Shown here in pieces: positions 37,697-45,282 of a stretch of 64,000 nucleotides of DNA. The notes beneath the pieces were generated by a model. It searched no databases, had not been told where the DNA came from, and was given only the letters and a program-made list of their open reading frames with translations. Source of the DNA: Caenispirillum bisanense. GTDB taxonomy: Bacteria > Pseudomonadota > Alphaproteobacteria > Rhodospirillales > Rhodospirillaceae. Both the position numbers and the translations under genes were made by a program. How positions within the stretch are numbered: the stretch's first letter is position 1; the number at the start of each line of letters is the position of its first letter. The stretch is taken from the NCBI RefSeq assembly GCF_039523075.1, contig NZ_BAAAEP010000016.1:1-64000 (forward strand). The letters run 5' to 3'.

Positions 37697-37726
37697 TTGC
37701 AAGGCCCCCGCTCCGCGGTCTATATA
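37697..37726 (+). promoter_or_regulatory. Promoter of tRNA-Pro
   Basis: TTGCAA at 37697-37702 and TATATA at 37721-37726 are 18 bp apart, ending 16 bp before the tRNA. The -10 box is the same TATATA used before tRNA-Gln. Confidence 0.65.
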
Positions 37727-37742
37727 CCGGGCCTCCAAGCGA

Positions 37743-37819
37743 CGGAGTGTAGCTCAGCCTGGTAGAGCACTGTCTTCGGGAGGCAGGGGCCGGAGGTTCG
37801 AATCCTCTCACTCCGACCA
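37743..37819 (+). tRNA. tRNA-Pro (anticodon CGG)
   Basis: A 77-nt cloverleaf with encoded CCA. The acceptor is CGGAGTG paired with CACTCCG and discriminator A. The anticodon stem CTGTC/GGCAG holds loop TTCGGGA, anticodon CGG. The T arm contains GGTTCGAATCC. Confidence 0.97.
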
Positions 37820-37821
37820 GC

Positions 37822-37856
37822 AAAAGCCCGGCAAGTCTTTGACTTGCCGGGCTTTT
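37822..37856 (+). terminator. Terminator of tRNA-Pro
   Basis: AAAAGCCCGGCAAGTC and GACTTGCCGGGCTTTT form a long perfect stem around a TTT loop, 3 bp after the tRNA CCA. Confidence 0.92.
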
Positions 37857-37881
37857 CTACGTCTGCCGGGCGCCCGCCACC

Positions 37882-38634
37882 TCAGGGCCGCTGCCAGAAT
37901 GTCGCTAGCCGCGGATCGGCGCCGAAGTCGGCCTCGGGATACTCCCGCGTCGCCGGCGGAAACTCCCGCGCCACCTGCACCCCAGCCAGCCGGATGAACA
38001 CCCGCCAGGTCTGCACCTGCTGCGGCTCGCGGGCGGCCAGGGCGGCGGGCGTCAGGACGGCGACGTTGCGGCCGCCGTCGGGGTCGCGCACCGAGGCATA
38101 GCGGATCACCTCCACCCCCGCCGCGCGGGCGGTGTCGGCCAGGGCCTGGCAGGCGGCGTAGTCGCTGCGGTCGGTCCACTGCGCCCCGTCGTCGGACAGG
38201 GGCGGTGCGGTCAGGTCCAGGGCCCGCTCGCTGGCGCAGGGGACGGCGAAGGCGGTGTGCTCGGTCGGCCGTTCGGGCAGGCGGGTGGCGGGCGATTCGG
38301 CGAAGAACAGCAGGCGGTAGAAGGCGGTTTCCGCCATGGCGCAGAACACGTCCTCGGCGGCGTAGAACACGCCGTCGCGCTGGCCGGCGCGGCGGAAGCG
38401 CGAGCCATGGGGATAGGGCGCATAGCGGAACGGCGTCGCCAGCAGGTAGTGCAGGCCGCGGCACGCCGGCGGCAGGGCGGGCTTCACCTCGTCGATGAGG
38501 TCTTCCAGCAGCTGCTGGTCGTGCAGGCTGTCGGTCAGGCGCATGGTGGCGGCGCGCGACTGCGATTCCACCACCCGCCACACCTCGGCGCGGTAGGGCC
38601 GGGCCTCAGAGGACAGCGCGTCGGGAGTCCACAT
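37882..38634 (-). CDS. RES-domain toxin (NAD-degrading type)
   Basis: 250 residues with the RES-domain pattern: WRVVESQSRAATMRLTDSL and RFRRAGQRDGVFYAAEDVFC, an AETAFYRLLFF helix, and VIRYASVRDPDGGRNVAVLT. The family is named for conserved Arg, Glu and Ser; characterised members break down NAD. The gene overlaps the end of the Xre-type antitoxin gene by 29 bp. It is therefore the second gene of a RES/Xre toxin-antitoxin pair. Activity is inferred from the family. Confidence 0.85.
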   Translation of the reverse strand: MWTPDALSSEARPYRAEVWRVVESQSRAATMRLTDSLHDQQLLEDLIDEVKPALPPACRGLHYLLATPFRYAPYPHGSRFRRAGQRDGVFYAAEDVFCAMAETAFYRLLFFAESPATRLPERPTEHTAFAVPCASERALDLTAPPLSDDGAQWTDRSDYAACQALADTARAAGVEVIRYASVRDPDGGRNVAVLTPAALAAREPQQVQTWRVFIRLAGVQVAREFPPATREYPEADFGADPRLATFWQRP

Positions 38635-39007
38635 AGTCCGCCGTCGCTACCAGGCCGCGCACGGTGGTCATCAGGTCGATGGGGCGGGCGCCCAGGGCCA
38701 GGTTGTCGGCCCGCAGCCAGGAGCGGGCGGAGGCATCATCGCCGCCGGTGACGGCATCCAGGCTGCGCACGATGCGCAGGAACAGCTGCGCCAGCTCGAA
38801 CTCCTTGCGGTCGCGCTGCAGCAGGTAGCGGCCGGCCCGCAGCCGCGACACCGACGCCTCTGACAGGCCCAGGATGCGGGCCAGCAGGGCGTTGGTCAGG
38901 CCCAGATGGTCGGCCGCCCGGATGCTCGCCCGCGACAGCACCTGCTCCGGCGAGGCAGGAGCGGCGGGGGAGGGGGCGGTGCCCGACGCGGCGCTGGGTC
39001 CGGTCAT
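38606..39007 (-). CDS. Xre/MbcA/ParS-type antitoxin
   Basis: 133 residues. A helix-turn-helix-like region has GLTNALLARILGLSEASVSR, and the C-terminal Xre/ParS toxin-binding domain has AQLFLRIVRSLDAVTG, SWLRADNLALGARPIDLM and AtADYVDSRRA-like ending. It neutralises the RES toxin encoded downstream and probably represses the operon. The gene order antitoxin-toxin with overlap is typical. Confidence 0.85.
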   Translation of the reverse strand: MTGPSAASGTAPSPAAPASPEQVLSRASIRAADHLGLTNALLARILGLSEASVSRLRAGRYLLQRDRKEFELAQLFLRIVRSLDAVTGGDDASARSWLRADNLALGARPIDLMTTVRGLVATADYVDSRRAVL

Positions 39008-39094
39008 GGACGTTCTCCGGCAAGAAAAAGCCTGTCTTCCTTCCTGAGAATGGGGCGCGCCCGGCCCGCGGTCAAGCGGGCCGGCACCTGGGCG

Positions 39095-39715
39095 TCAGGC
39101 CTGGCCTTCCTTCTCCGGGTGGTACTTGGTCAGCAGCGGGATCAGCGTCAGGCTGAACACGATGGTCAGCGGCATGATGCCGAACACCTTGAACTGCACC
39201 CACACGTCGGTGGGGAAGGTGCGCCAGACCACTTCGTTCAGGGCGGCCAGCAGCACGAAGAACCACGCCCACCGCCAGGTCAGCTTGCGCCAGCCCTCGT
39301 CGGTGAGGTGGAAGGCGGCGTCGAACACGATCTTCAGCACGTTCTTGCGCAGGCCCAGACTGACGAACAGGGTCAGCGCGAACAGGGCGTTGACGATGGT
39401 GGGCTTGAGCTTGATGAACAGCTCGTCCTCCAGCAGGATCGTCAGCCCGCCGAAGCCGACGACGAAGATGCCGGAAATCAGCGGCACCGCCGGCAGGCGG
39501 CGGACCAGCGCCCAGGTCACGGCCAGCGAGATCACCGTCGCCACCACGAAGGCGCCGGTGGCCGGGATGATGCCGAACTTGTTGTTGCCGACGAAGAACA
39601 CCACCAGCGGCCCGGCCTCCAGCAGCAGCTTCAGCCACTGGTTCATGGCCGGCTTGGCCGGCGCGGCGGTGGCCGGGGTGGGGGTGTCGGTCGACGTCTG
39701 CGGTTCGGCGCTCAC
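39095..39715 (-). CDS. yciB: Inner-membrane septation protein YciB
   Basis: 206 residues with about five membrane helices. Family segments are LLEAGPLVVFFVGNNKFGI, VNALFALTLFVSLGLRKNVL and WRWAWFFVLLAALNEVVWRT. YciB (IspA) affects cell envelope and septum formation. I choose the GTG at 39715 because AGGAGG lies upstream and it overlaps the rlmE stop (GTGA); the first ATG is 23 codons later (MNQWLKLLLEAG). The extra N-terminal stretch is Pro/Thr/Ala-rich and probably cytosolic. Confidence 0.9.
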   Translation of the reverse strand: MSAEPQTSTDTPTPATAAPAKPAMNQWLKLLLEAGPLVVFFVGNNKFGIIPATGAFVVATVISLAVTWALVRRLPAVPLISGIFVVGFGGLTILLEDELFIKLKPTIVNALFALTLFVSLGLRKNVLKIVFDAAFHLTDEGWRKLTWRWAWFFVLLAALNEVVWRTFPTDVWVQFKVFGIMPLTIVFSLTLIPLLTKYHPEKEGQA

Positions 39716-40488
39716 GCCTCGTCCTCCTGATGCCTGGCGGCGGTGGTCGCCGGGCGGCCCTTGAAGCCGCTGGCGATGACGTACAGCTCGGCGCTGTCCT
39801 TGCGGCTGGCCGGCGGCTTGGCGTGGCGCACCGTCTCGCACGACTGCTTCATGCGGGCCAGCAGGTCGCCCTCGGTGCCGCCCTGGAACACCTTGCAGAT
39901 GAAGGTGCCGCCGGGGGCGAGCACGTCCTCGGCGAAGTCCCAGGCCAGCTCCAGCAGGTTCATGATGCGCAGGTGGTCGGTCGCCGGGTGGCCGGTGGTG
40001 GGGGCCGCCATGTCCGACAGCACCACGTCCGCCGGGCCGCCGAGCGCCTTCTTGAGCACGTCCGGCGCGTCGTCGTCGTTGAAATCCTTGGTGATGCAGG
40101 TGGCGCCGGGCACGCTTTCCCACTCCAGGATGTCGAGCCCGACCACCTGACCGCCGCCGGGCTGGCCGGCCTTCACCCGTTCCACCGCCACCTGGGTCCA
40201 GCCGCCGGGGGCGGCGCCGAGGTCGACCACGCGGGCGCCGGGGCGCAGCACGCCGAAGCGGTCGTCCAGCTCGATCAGCTTGAAGGCGGCGCGGGATCGC
40301 AGGCCGCGCGCCTTGGCTTCGGCGACATAGGGGTCGTTCAGCTGGCGCTGCAGCCACGCGGCGGAGGACTTGGACCGCTGCTTGGCGGTCTTCACCCGCA
40401 CCGTCAGCTGCCGGCCGCCCGTATTGGCGACCGCCCCCGCCGCAGAGCGCCGGGCGCCGCCGCGGGAGGAGGTGGGCTTGCGTGTCAT
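39712..40488 (-). CDS. rlmE: 23S rRNA (uridine-2'-O)-methyltransferase RlmE
   Basis: 258 residues starting MTRKPTSSRGG. After a basic tail comes the FtsJ fold: SAM motif VVDLGAAPGGWTQVA, and the K-D-K-E catalytic set in RSRAAFKLIELD, VVLSDMAAP, FICKVFQGG and SAELYVIASG. It methylates U2552 in the ribosomal A-loop. It begins 5 bp after the ppx-like gene and is coupled to yciB. Confidence 0.95.
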   Translation of the reverse strand: MTRKPTSSRGGARRSAAGAVANTGGRQLTVRVKTAKQRSKSSAAWLQRQLNDPYVAEAKARGLRSRAAFKLIELDDRFGVLRPGARVVDLGAAPGGWTQVAVERVKAGQPGGGQVVGLDILEWESVPGATCITKDFNDDDAPDVLKKALGGPADVVLSDMAAPTTGHPATDHLRIMNLLELAWDFAEDVLAPGGTFICKVFQGGTEGDLLARMKQSCETVRHAKPPASRKDSAELYVIASGFKGRPATTAARHQEDEA

Positions 40489-40493
40489 GATCG

Positions 40494-41537
40494 TTATGCA
40501 ACCTCCATGGCATCGACCCGCATGAGGTCGAGCAGCATGCCCTCGCGCAGGCCGCGGTCGGCGACGCGCAGGCGTCCCACCGGCCACAGCTCGCACAGGG
40601 CTTCAAGAATGGCGCAGCCGGACAGCACCAGGTCGGCCCGTTCCCGCCCGACGCACGGCTGCTGCGCGCGTTCGCGCAGGGTCATGCAGCACAGGCGGCG
40701 GCTGACGTCGAGGATGTCGGCGAAATCGATGCTGATGCCGTCCACCAGCGAGCGGTCATAGCGCTTGAGGCCGAGGTGAACCCCGCCCAGCGTGGTGACG
40801 GTGCCCGAGGTGCCGAGCATCTGCACCTCGCCCCGCCGCACCCGGTCGGCCAGGGTGTGCATGGACTCGAACGGCCGCAGCAGATGCACCACCCGTTCCT
40901 TCACCGCCCGATAGGTGCGGTCGCACAGGTCGCCGCCGCCGCATTCCTCCGCCACCGTGACGACGCCCAGCGGCAGGCTGGCGAGGCCCTGCACGTCCAG
41001 GCGGCCGCCCGGCTGCACCTCCACCCACAGCAGTTCGGTCGATCCGCCGCCGATGTCGAACACCAGGGCATAGGGGATGTCGGCATCCAGCAGCGGGGCG
41101 CAGCCGGCCAGCGCCAGCCGCGCTTCCTCGGCGGGCGAGATGGTTTCAAGGCGCAGGCCGGTCCGGCGTCGCACCTCGTCCAGGAAGTCGGGGCCGTTGC
41201 GGGCCCGGCGGCAGGCTTCCGTCGCCACGGTGCGGGCGGCGGTGACGCCTCGGCGGTGCATCTTGTCGGCGCAGTGGGACAGGGCATCCAGGGTGCGGTC
41301 CATGGCCGCCCGCGACAGCTTGCCGCTGCCGGCCAACCCTTCGCCGAGGCGGGTGATGCGCGAATAGCTGTCGATCACCCGAAAGCCGTCCGGCGTCGGC
41401 CGGGCGACCAGCATGCGGCAATTGTTGGTCCCCAGGTCGATGGCGGCATAGACGCCATCGCCATCCGCTGCACCGAGGCTGCGCCGCGCCGCCGGACCGA
41501 GCCCGGCCACCGGATGTCCAGCGCTGATCACACCCAC
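40494..41537 (-). CDS. Ppx/GppA-family exopolyphosphatase
   Basis: 347 residues of the actin-like ATPase superfamily. Phosphate loop YAAIDLGTNNCRMLVARPT, then ATEACRRARNG, the second loop FDIGGGSTELLWVEV and LGTSGTVTTLGGVHLGLKRY. Family members hydrolyse polyphosphate or convert pppGpp to ppGpp. This is the short form without the C-terminal HD-like extension. It heads an operon with rlmE and yciB; an 8-bp inverted repeat lies about 57 bp upstream. Confidence 0.9.
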   Translation of the reverse strand: MGVISAGHPVAGLGPAARRSLGAADGDGVYAAIDLGTNNCRMLVARPTPDGFRVIDSYSRITRLGEGLAGSGKLSRAAMDRTLDALSHCADKMHRRGVTAARTVATEACRRARNGPDFLDEVRRRTGLRLETISPAEEARLALAGCAPLLDADIPYALVFDIGGGSTELLWVEVQPGGRLDVQGLASLPLGVVTVAEECGGGDLCDRTYRAVKERVVHLLRPFESMHTLADRVRRGEVQMLGTSGTVTTLGGVHLGLKRYDRSLVDGISIDFADILDVSRRLCCMTLRERAQQPCVGRERADLVLSGCAILEALCELWPVGRLRVADRGLREGMLLDLMRVDAMEVA

Positions 41538-41593
41538 GGTTCCAATCGGTCCTCGCTCTCGGCCGCCCGCCCGTTCCTGTGGCGAGGGCGGCC

Positions 41594-41620
41594 ATAGGTT
41601 ACGCTTTCCTTATAACCTAT
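41594..41620. promoter_or_regulatory. Inverted repeat ATAGGTTA-N11-TAACCTAT
   Basis: Perfect 8-bp arms at 41594-41601 and 41613-41620, AT-rich in a GC-rich setting, 57 bp before the ppx-like start on the minus strand. This is the form of a dimeric-regulator operator. The regulator is unknown. Confidence 0.45.
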
Positions 41621-41696
41621 AGCACCACGCCCTCCGATGAAACCCCACCGCTGCCGGAAACCGCGCCTGCGGGCGACCGGCGCACCGGGGCGGGGC

Positions 41697-41722
41697 AAAA
41701 AAAGCCCGTTTCATTCCGGCTT
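41697..41722 (-). terminator. Likely terminator of pmbA
   Basis: On the minus strand AAGCC pairs with GGCTT, followed by a T7 run. The stem is short (5 bp with an 11-nt loop) but the T-run is strong. Confidence 0.45.
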
Positions 41723-41923
41723 GCAGGCGGCGCCACGCGTTCCGGACAACATCACTCTCGTCCCGCTGCCGCCGTACTCTCTCCAAATTCAATCCGGTCG
41801 AGCGGGGCTGGTCTTTCCTCCGAGTGCGGTTCCTGTCCTTCCCGCTATCCGCCGACCGGACCGTCATCTTCGACGCCGGCCACCACGTCCGGACGGATCA
41901 GGTCCTGGTCGCCGGTCGTCCTG

Positions 41924-43279
41924 CTACTGCCCGGCCACCGTCACGCCTTCCAGGCGCAGGGTGGGTGCATCCATGCCGAATCGCAGGTCGAGGTCGTTGG
42001 CCGGCGTCAGGGTGCGGAACATGTCCTTGAGGTTGCCGGCGATGGTCATCTCGTTGACCGGGAAGGCGCATTCGCCGTTCTCGATCCACAGGCCGGAGAA
42101 GCCGCGGCTGTAGTCGCCGGTGATGCCGTTGACGCCGGAGCCGAACAGGTCGGTGACGTAGATGCCTTCCTTTAGGTCGGCCATCAGTTCCTGCGGGGAC
42201 TGGCTGCCGGGCTCGATCCACACGTTGGTGGCCGAGGGTGACGGCGGCGACGAGGTGCCCCGGCTGGCGTGGCCGGTGCTCTGCAGCCCCAGCTGGCGGG
42301 CGGAGCGCAGGTCGAGCAGCCAGGTCGTGAGGGTGCCCTGGTCGACCAGGTTGCGCCGCACGTTGGGCAGCCCTTCGCCGTCGCAGGGGCGGGAGCGCAG
42401 GCCGCGCGGGCGGTGGGGGTCTTCCACCAGGGTGATGGCCTCGCTCATCACCGGCTGGTGCAGCTTGTCCTTCAGGAACGACGTGCCGCGGGCGATGCTG
42501 GCGCCGTTGATGGCCCCCAGCAGGTGGCCGATCATGCCGCGGGAGACGCGCGGATCGTAGATCACCGGCACCCGCATGGTCTTCAGCCGCCGCGCGCCCA
42601 CCCGGCGCACGGCCCGCTCGGCGGCGCGGCGGCCGATCTCCGCCGGCGACTTCAGGGCCTCGACGTAGTTGGTGGTGTCGTAGTCGTAGTCGCGCTCCAT
42701 GCCGCCGTCGTCACCGCCGGCCAGCACCACGCAGGACAGCGACACGTTGGAGACGCGGTAGGACAGCGCCATGCCGTTGCTGCCCACCACCGCCACCGAC
42801 GAATGCCCCCAGCCGGCCTGCGCGCCCTCGCTGTTGACGATCTTCGGGTTCTGGCGGGCGATGTCCTCCGCCTCCGTCACCATGGCGATCATCTGCTCGG
42901 CGCTGAGTTCGGTCGGGTCGAAGCAGTCGATGTCGGGCAGCTCGCGGGCCAGCTGGTCGGGGTCGGCGAGGCCGGAGAACTCGTCCTCCGGCACCTGCCG
43001 CGCCATGGCGACGGCGCGCTCCACCAGTTCCGCCAGGGCCGGCGGCCGGCTGTCGGCGGAGGAGACGATGGCCGACCGCTTGCCGACGAAGACCCGCAGG
43101 CCGATGTCCTGGCCCTCGCTGCGCTCCAGGTGCTCCAGCTCGCCCAGGCGATAGCCGACCGACAGCGAGCGGGCATCCACCAGCACCGCATCGGCGGCAT
43201 CGGCCCCGGCCGCCTGCGCCTTGCGCACCAGATCATCAAGCAGCGAAAGGGCGGCGGTATCCTGCTGGGCCTGGCTCAT
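41924..43279 (-). CDS. pmbA: TldE/PmbA-type metalloprotease subunit
   Basis: 451 residues of the TldD/PmbA family. With TldD it forms a zinc protease that degrades unfolded or peptide substrates such as modified-peptide precursors and CcdA. Segments typical of PmbA are VGYRLGELEHLERSEGQDIG, EDIARQNPKIVNSEGAQAGW, RVPVIYDPRVSRGMIGHLLG, TSFLKDKLHQPVMSE and GSGVNGITGDYSRGFSGLWI. The zinc-binding HExxxH is carried by TldD, not PmbA, and is absent here as expected. No tldD is in the window. Confidence 0.93.
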   Translation of the reverse strand: MSQAQQDTAALSLLDDLVRKAQAAGADAADAVLVDARSLSVGYRLGELEHLERSEGQDIGLRVFVGKRSAIVSSADSRPPALAELVERAVAMARQVPEDEFSGLADPDQLARELPDIDCFDPTELSAEQMIAMVTEAEDIARQNPKIVNSEGAQAGWGHSSVAVVGSNGMALSYRVSNVSLSCVVLAGGDDGGMERDYDYDTTNYVEALKSPAEIGRRAAERAVRRVGARRLKTMRVPVIYDPRVSRGMIGHLLGAINGASIARGTSFLKDKLHQPVMSEAITLVEDPHRPRGLRSRPCDGEGLPNVRRNLVDQGTLTTWLLDLRSARQLGLQSTGHASRGTSSPPSPSATNVWIEPGSQSPQELMADLKEGIYVTDLFGSGVNGITGDYSRGFSGLWIENGECAFPVNEMTIAGNLKDMFRTLTPANDLDLRFGMDAPTLRLEGVTVAGQ

Positions 43280-43297
43280 GGTTACTCCTTCTTTCTG

Positions 43298-43490
43298 TTT
43301 GCCCCTCAGGCGCCGGGCGCGGGCCTGTGCCCGCTTGGCTCCCGCGGCAGGGGCCGCGCGGCGCGGTCGCGCCGTAGGTTACTCTTTGCCCCTCAGGCGC
43401 CGGGCAGTCTGTTTGCCCTCAGGCGCCGGGCGCGGACCTTCGGCCCGCTTGGCTCTCGCGGCAGGGGCCGCGCGGCGCCGTCGCGCCGTG
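43298..43490. repeat. Cluster of direct repeats upstream of pmbA
   Basis: An 80-bp unit at 43298-43377 and a similar unit at 43411-43490 both begin GTTTGCCC(C)TCAGGCGCCGGGCGCGG and end TCGCGCCGT(A/G)GG. A third truncated copy TTTGCCCCTCAGGCGCCGGGC lies between them at 43385-43405. A related core, CCTCAGGCGCCGGGCG, is also found near 30040-30056 in the rplS-leuC gap. The unit is GC-rich and can fold. It looks like a dispersed intergenic repeat. The 255-bp gap between pmbA and ubiD holds nothing else recognised. Confidence 0.7.
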
Positions 43491-43534
43491 GGATCGTGGC
43501 TTGCTCGAACGGTCGCGCGAGGGCTCCGGTGCCT

Positions 43535-45043
43535 TTACTTCCAGATCGGCTTGCCGCTGCCGGGCAGGCCGTAACTGTCCCACTTGCGGGTGACGGTGTC
43601 GATCACCTCGTCGGTCATGCGGATCTTCTCGCCCCACTCGCGCTTGGTCTCGGGCGGCCACTTGTTGGTGGCGTCCAGCCCGATCTTGCCGCCGAGGCCG
43701 CTTTCCGGCGAGGCGAAGTCGAGATAGTCGATGGGCGTCCCCTCCACCACCGTGATGTCGCGCGCCGGGTCCATGCGGGTGGAGATGGCCCACATGACGT
43801 CCTTCCAGTCGCGGCAATTGATGTCGTCGTCCACCACGATGACGAACTTGGTGTACATGAACTGCCGCAGGAACGACCACACCCCCATCATCACCCGCTT
43901 GGCATGGCCGGGGTAGGCCTTCTTCATGCTGACCACGGCAATGCGATAGGAACAGCCCTCCGGCGGCAGCCAGAAATCGACGATCTCCGGGAACTGCTGC
44001 ACCAGCAGGGGGATGAACACCTCGTTCAACGCCTCGCCCAGCACGCTCGGCTCGTCGGGCGGGCGGCCGGTGAAGGTGGACAGGTAGATCGGCTTGCGCC
44101 GCATGGTGATGGCCGACACCCGGAACACCGGGAACGGCTCCACGCTGTTGTAATAGCCGGTGTGGTCGCCGTACGGCCCCTCGTCGCCGAACTCGTCGAG
44201 CATGACGTGGCCTTCCAGCACGATCTCGGCCGTCGCCGGCACCTTGAGCGGCACCGTCTTGCAGTCCACCAGCTCCACCTTGCGGCCGCGCAGCAGGCCG
44301 GCGAACTGGTATTCCGACAGGGTATCCGGCACCGGCGTCACCGCCGCCAGGATGACGCCGGGGTCGGCGCCGATGACCACCGCGGCCGGCAGCGGATGCT
44401 TCTTCTCCTTCGCCCAGCGGGCGTAGTGCTGGGCGCCGCCGCGATGCTTCAGCCAGCGCATGAGGGTCGTATTCTTCCCCGTCACCTGCATGCGGTAGAT
44501 GCCGAGGTTGAAGGCGTCCTCCCGCTTGCCGGTCGGGCCCTGGGTCACCACCAGCGGCCAGGTGATGAGCGGCGCCGGCTCGCCCGGCCAGCAGCCCTGC
44601 ACCGGGATGCGCGACAGGTCGACGTCGTCGCCGGTCAGCACCACCTCCTGGCAGGGGGCGGAGCCGACGGTCTTCGGCTTCATGGCCATGACCGTCTTCA
44701 GAAGCGGCATCAGCTCCAGCGCCTCGCGCCAGCCGCCGGGCGGTTCCGGCTGCTTGAGGAAGGCCAGCGTCTCGCCCACCTCGCGCAGTTGCTCCGGCGT
44801 GCGGTCCATGCCCCAGGCGACGCGCTCCACCGTGCCGAACAGGTTGACCAGCACCGGCATGTCGTGCGGCGTGCCGTCCTCGCGGCGGACATCCTCGAAC
44901 AGCACCGCCGGCCCCTGCTCCGCCAGCAGGCGGGTCTGGATCTCGGTCATTTCCAGGTGGGTGGACACCGGCGTGCGGACGCGCACCAGGCGGCCCTCCC
45001 GCTCCAGCCGGTCCATGAAATCGCGCAGCGACGCAAAGGGCAT
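43535..45043 (-). CDS. ubiD: UbiD-type 3-polyprenyl-4-hydroxybenzoate decarboxylase
   Basis: 502 residues starting MPFASLRDFMDRLEREGRLV. The enzyme uses prenylated FMN to decarboxylate the ubiquinone precursor. Family segments include PVLVNLFGTVERVAWGM, GNLGIYRMQ-like FNLGIYRMQVTGKNTTLMRW, the EGPYGDHTGYYNSV loop (with the catalytic Glu region) and KFVIVVDDDINCRDWKDVMW. The frame is open upstream to a TTG at 45076 but the ATG gives the standard N-terminus. It diverges from the HD-GYP gene. Confidence 0.94.
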   Translation of the reverse strand: MPFASLRDFMDRLEREGRLVRVRTPVSTHLEMTEIQTRLLAEQGPAVLFEDVRREDGTPHDMPVLVNLFGTVERVAWGMDRTPEQLREVGETLAFLKQPEPPGGWREALELMPLLKTVMAMKPKTVGSAPCQEVVLTGDDVDLSRIPVQGCWPGEPAPLITWPLVVTQGPTGKREDAFNLGIYRMQVTGKNTTLMRWLKHRGGAQHYARWAKEKKHPLPAAVVIGADPGVILAAVTPVPDTLSEYQFAGLLRGRKVELVDCKTVPLKVPATAEIVLEGHVMLDEFGDEGPYGDHTGYYNSVEPFPVFRVSAITMRRKPIYLSTFTGRPPDEPSVLGEALNEVFIPLLVQQFPEIVDFWLPPEGCSYRIAVVSMKKAYPGHAKRVMMGVWSFLRQFMYTKFVIVVDDDINCRDWKDVMWAISTRMDPARDITVVEGTPIDYLDFASPESGLGGKIGLDATNKWPPETKREWGEKIRMTDEVIDTVTRKWDSYGLPGSGKPIWK

Positions 45044-45282
45044 GGTGGTTTCGTGGTCCTTCAATGGGTTGGTCAACCAGACCGGATGCAGGCCGGGGCG
45101 TCAAGCCCGCAGTGGCCCGCCTGCACCGCAACATTTCGGCACGCGAGGGGCTATCTACCACCTATGACTATGCTAAAGTCAGGGGCCGGATGCAGGCGGG
45201 CATTCAGGTACACTTGGGGCGTCATCATAGGGGCGTCATGGGCAGCGGCGGCAGCGGGGGCCGCCGTCGGAAGGGATGCGGG

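Larger units (their letters stand above)
41538..41923. other. 386-bp gap between ppx and pmbA
   Basis: No gene is convincing. It holds a terminator for pmbA at 41697-41722, an inverted repeat ATAGGTTA/TAACCTAT at 41594-41620, and the promoter of the ppx operon. A minus-strand open frame at 41610-41867 has no family features and weak codon bias and is not called. Confidence 0.5.

Noticed and set aside
41610..41867. 85-codon minus-strand frame between ppx and pmbA
   Set aside because: Contains the terminator and part of the inverted repeat, is very Arg-rich and has no recognised family.
43298..43490. CRISPR-like array
   Set aside because: Only two full long copies and one short copy, no regular unique spacers, and no cas genes nearby.
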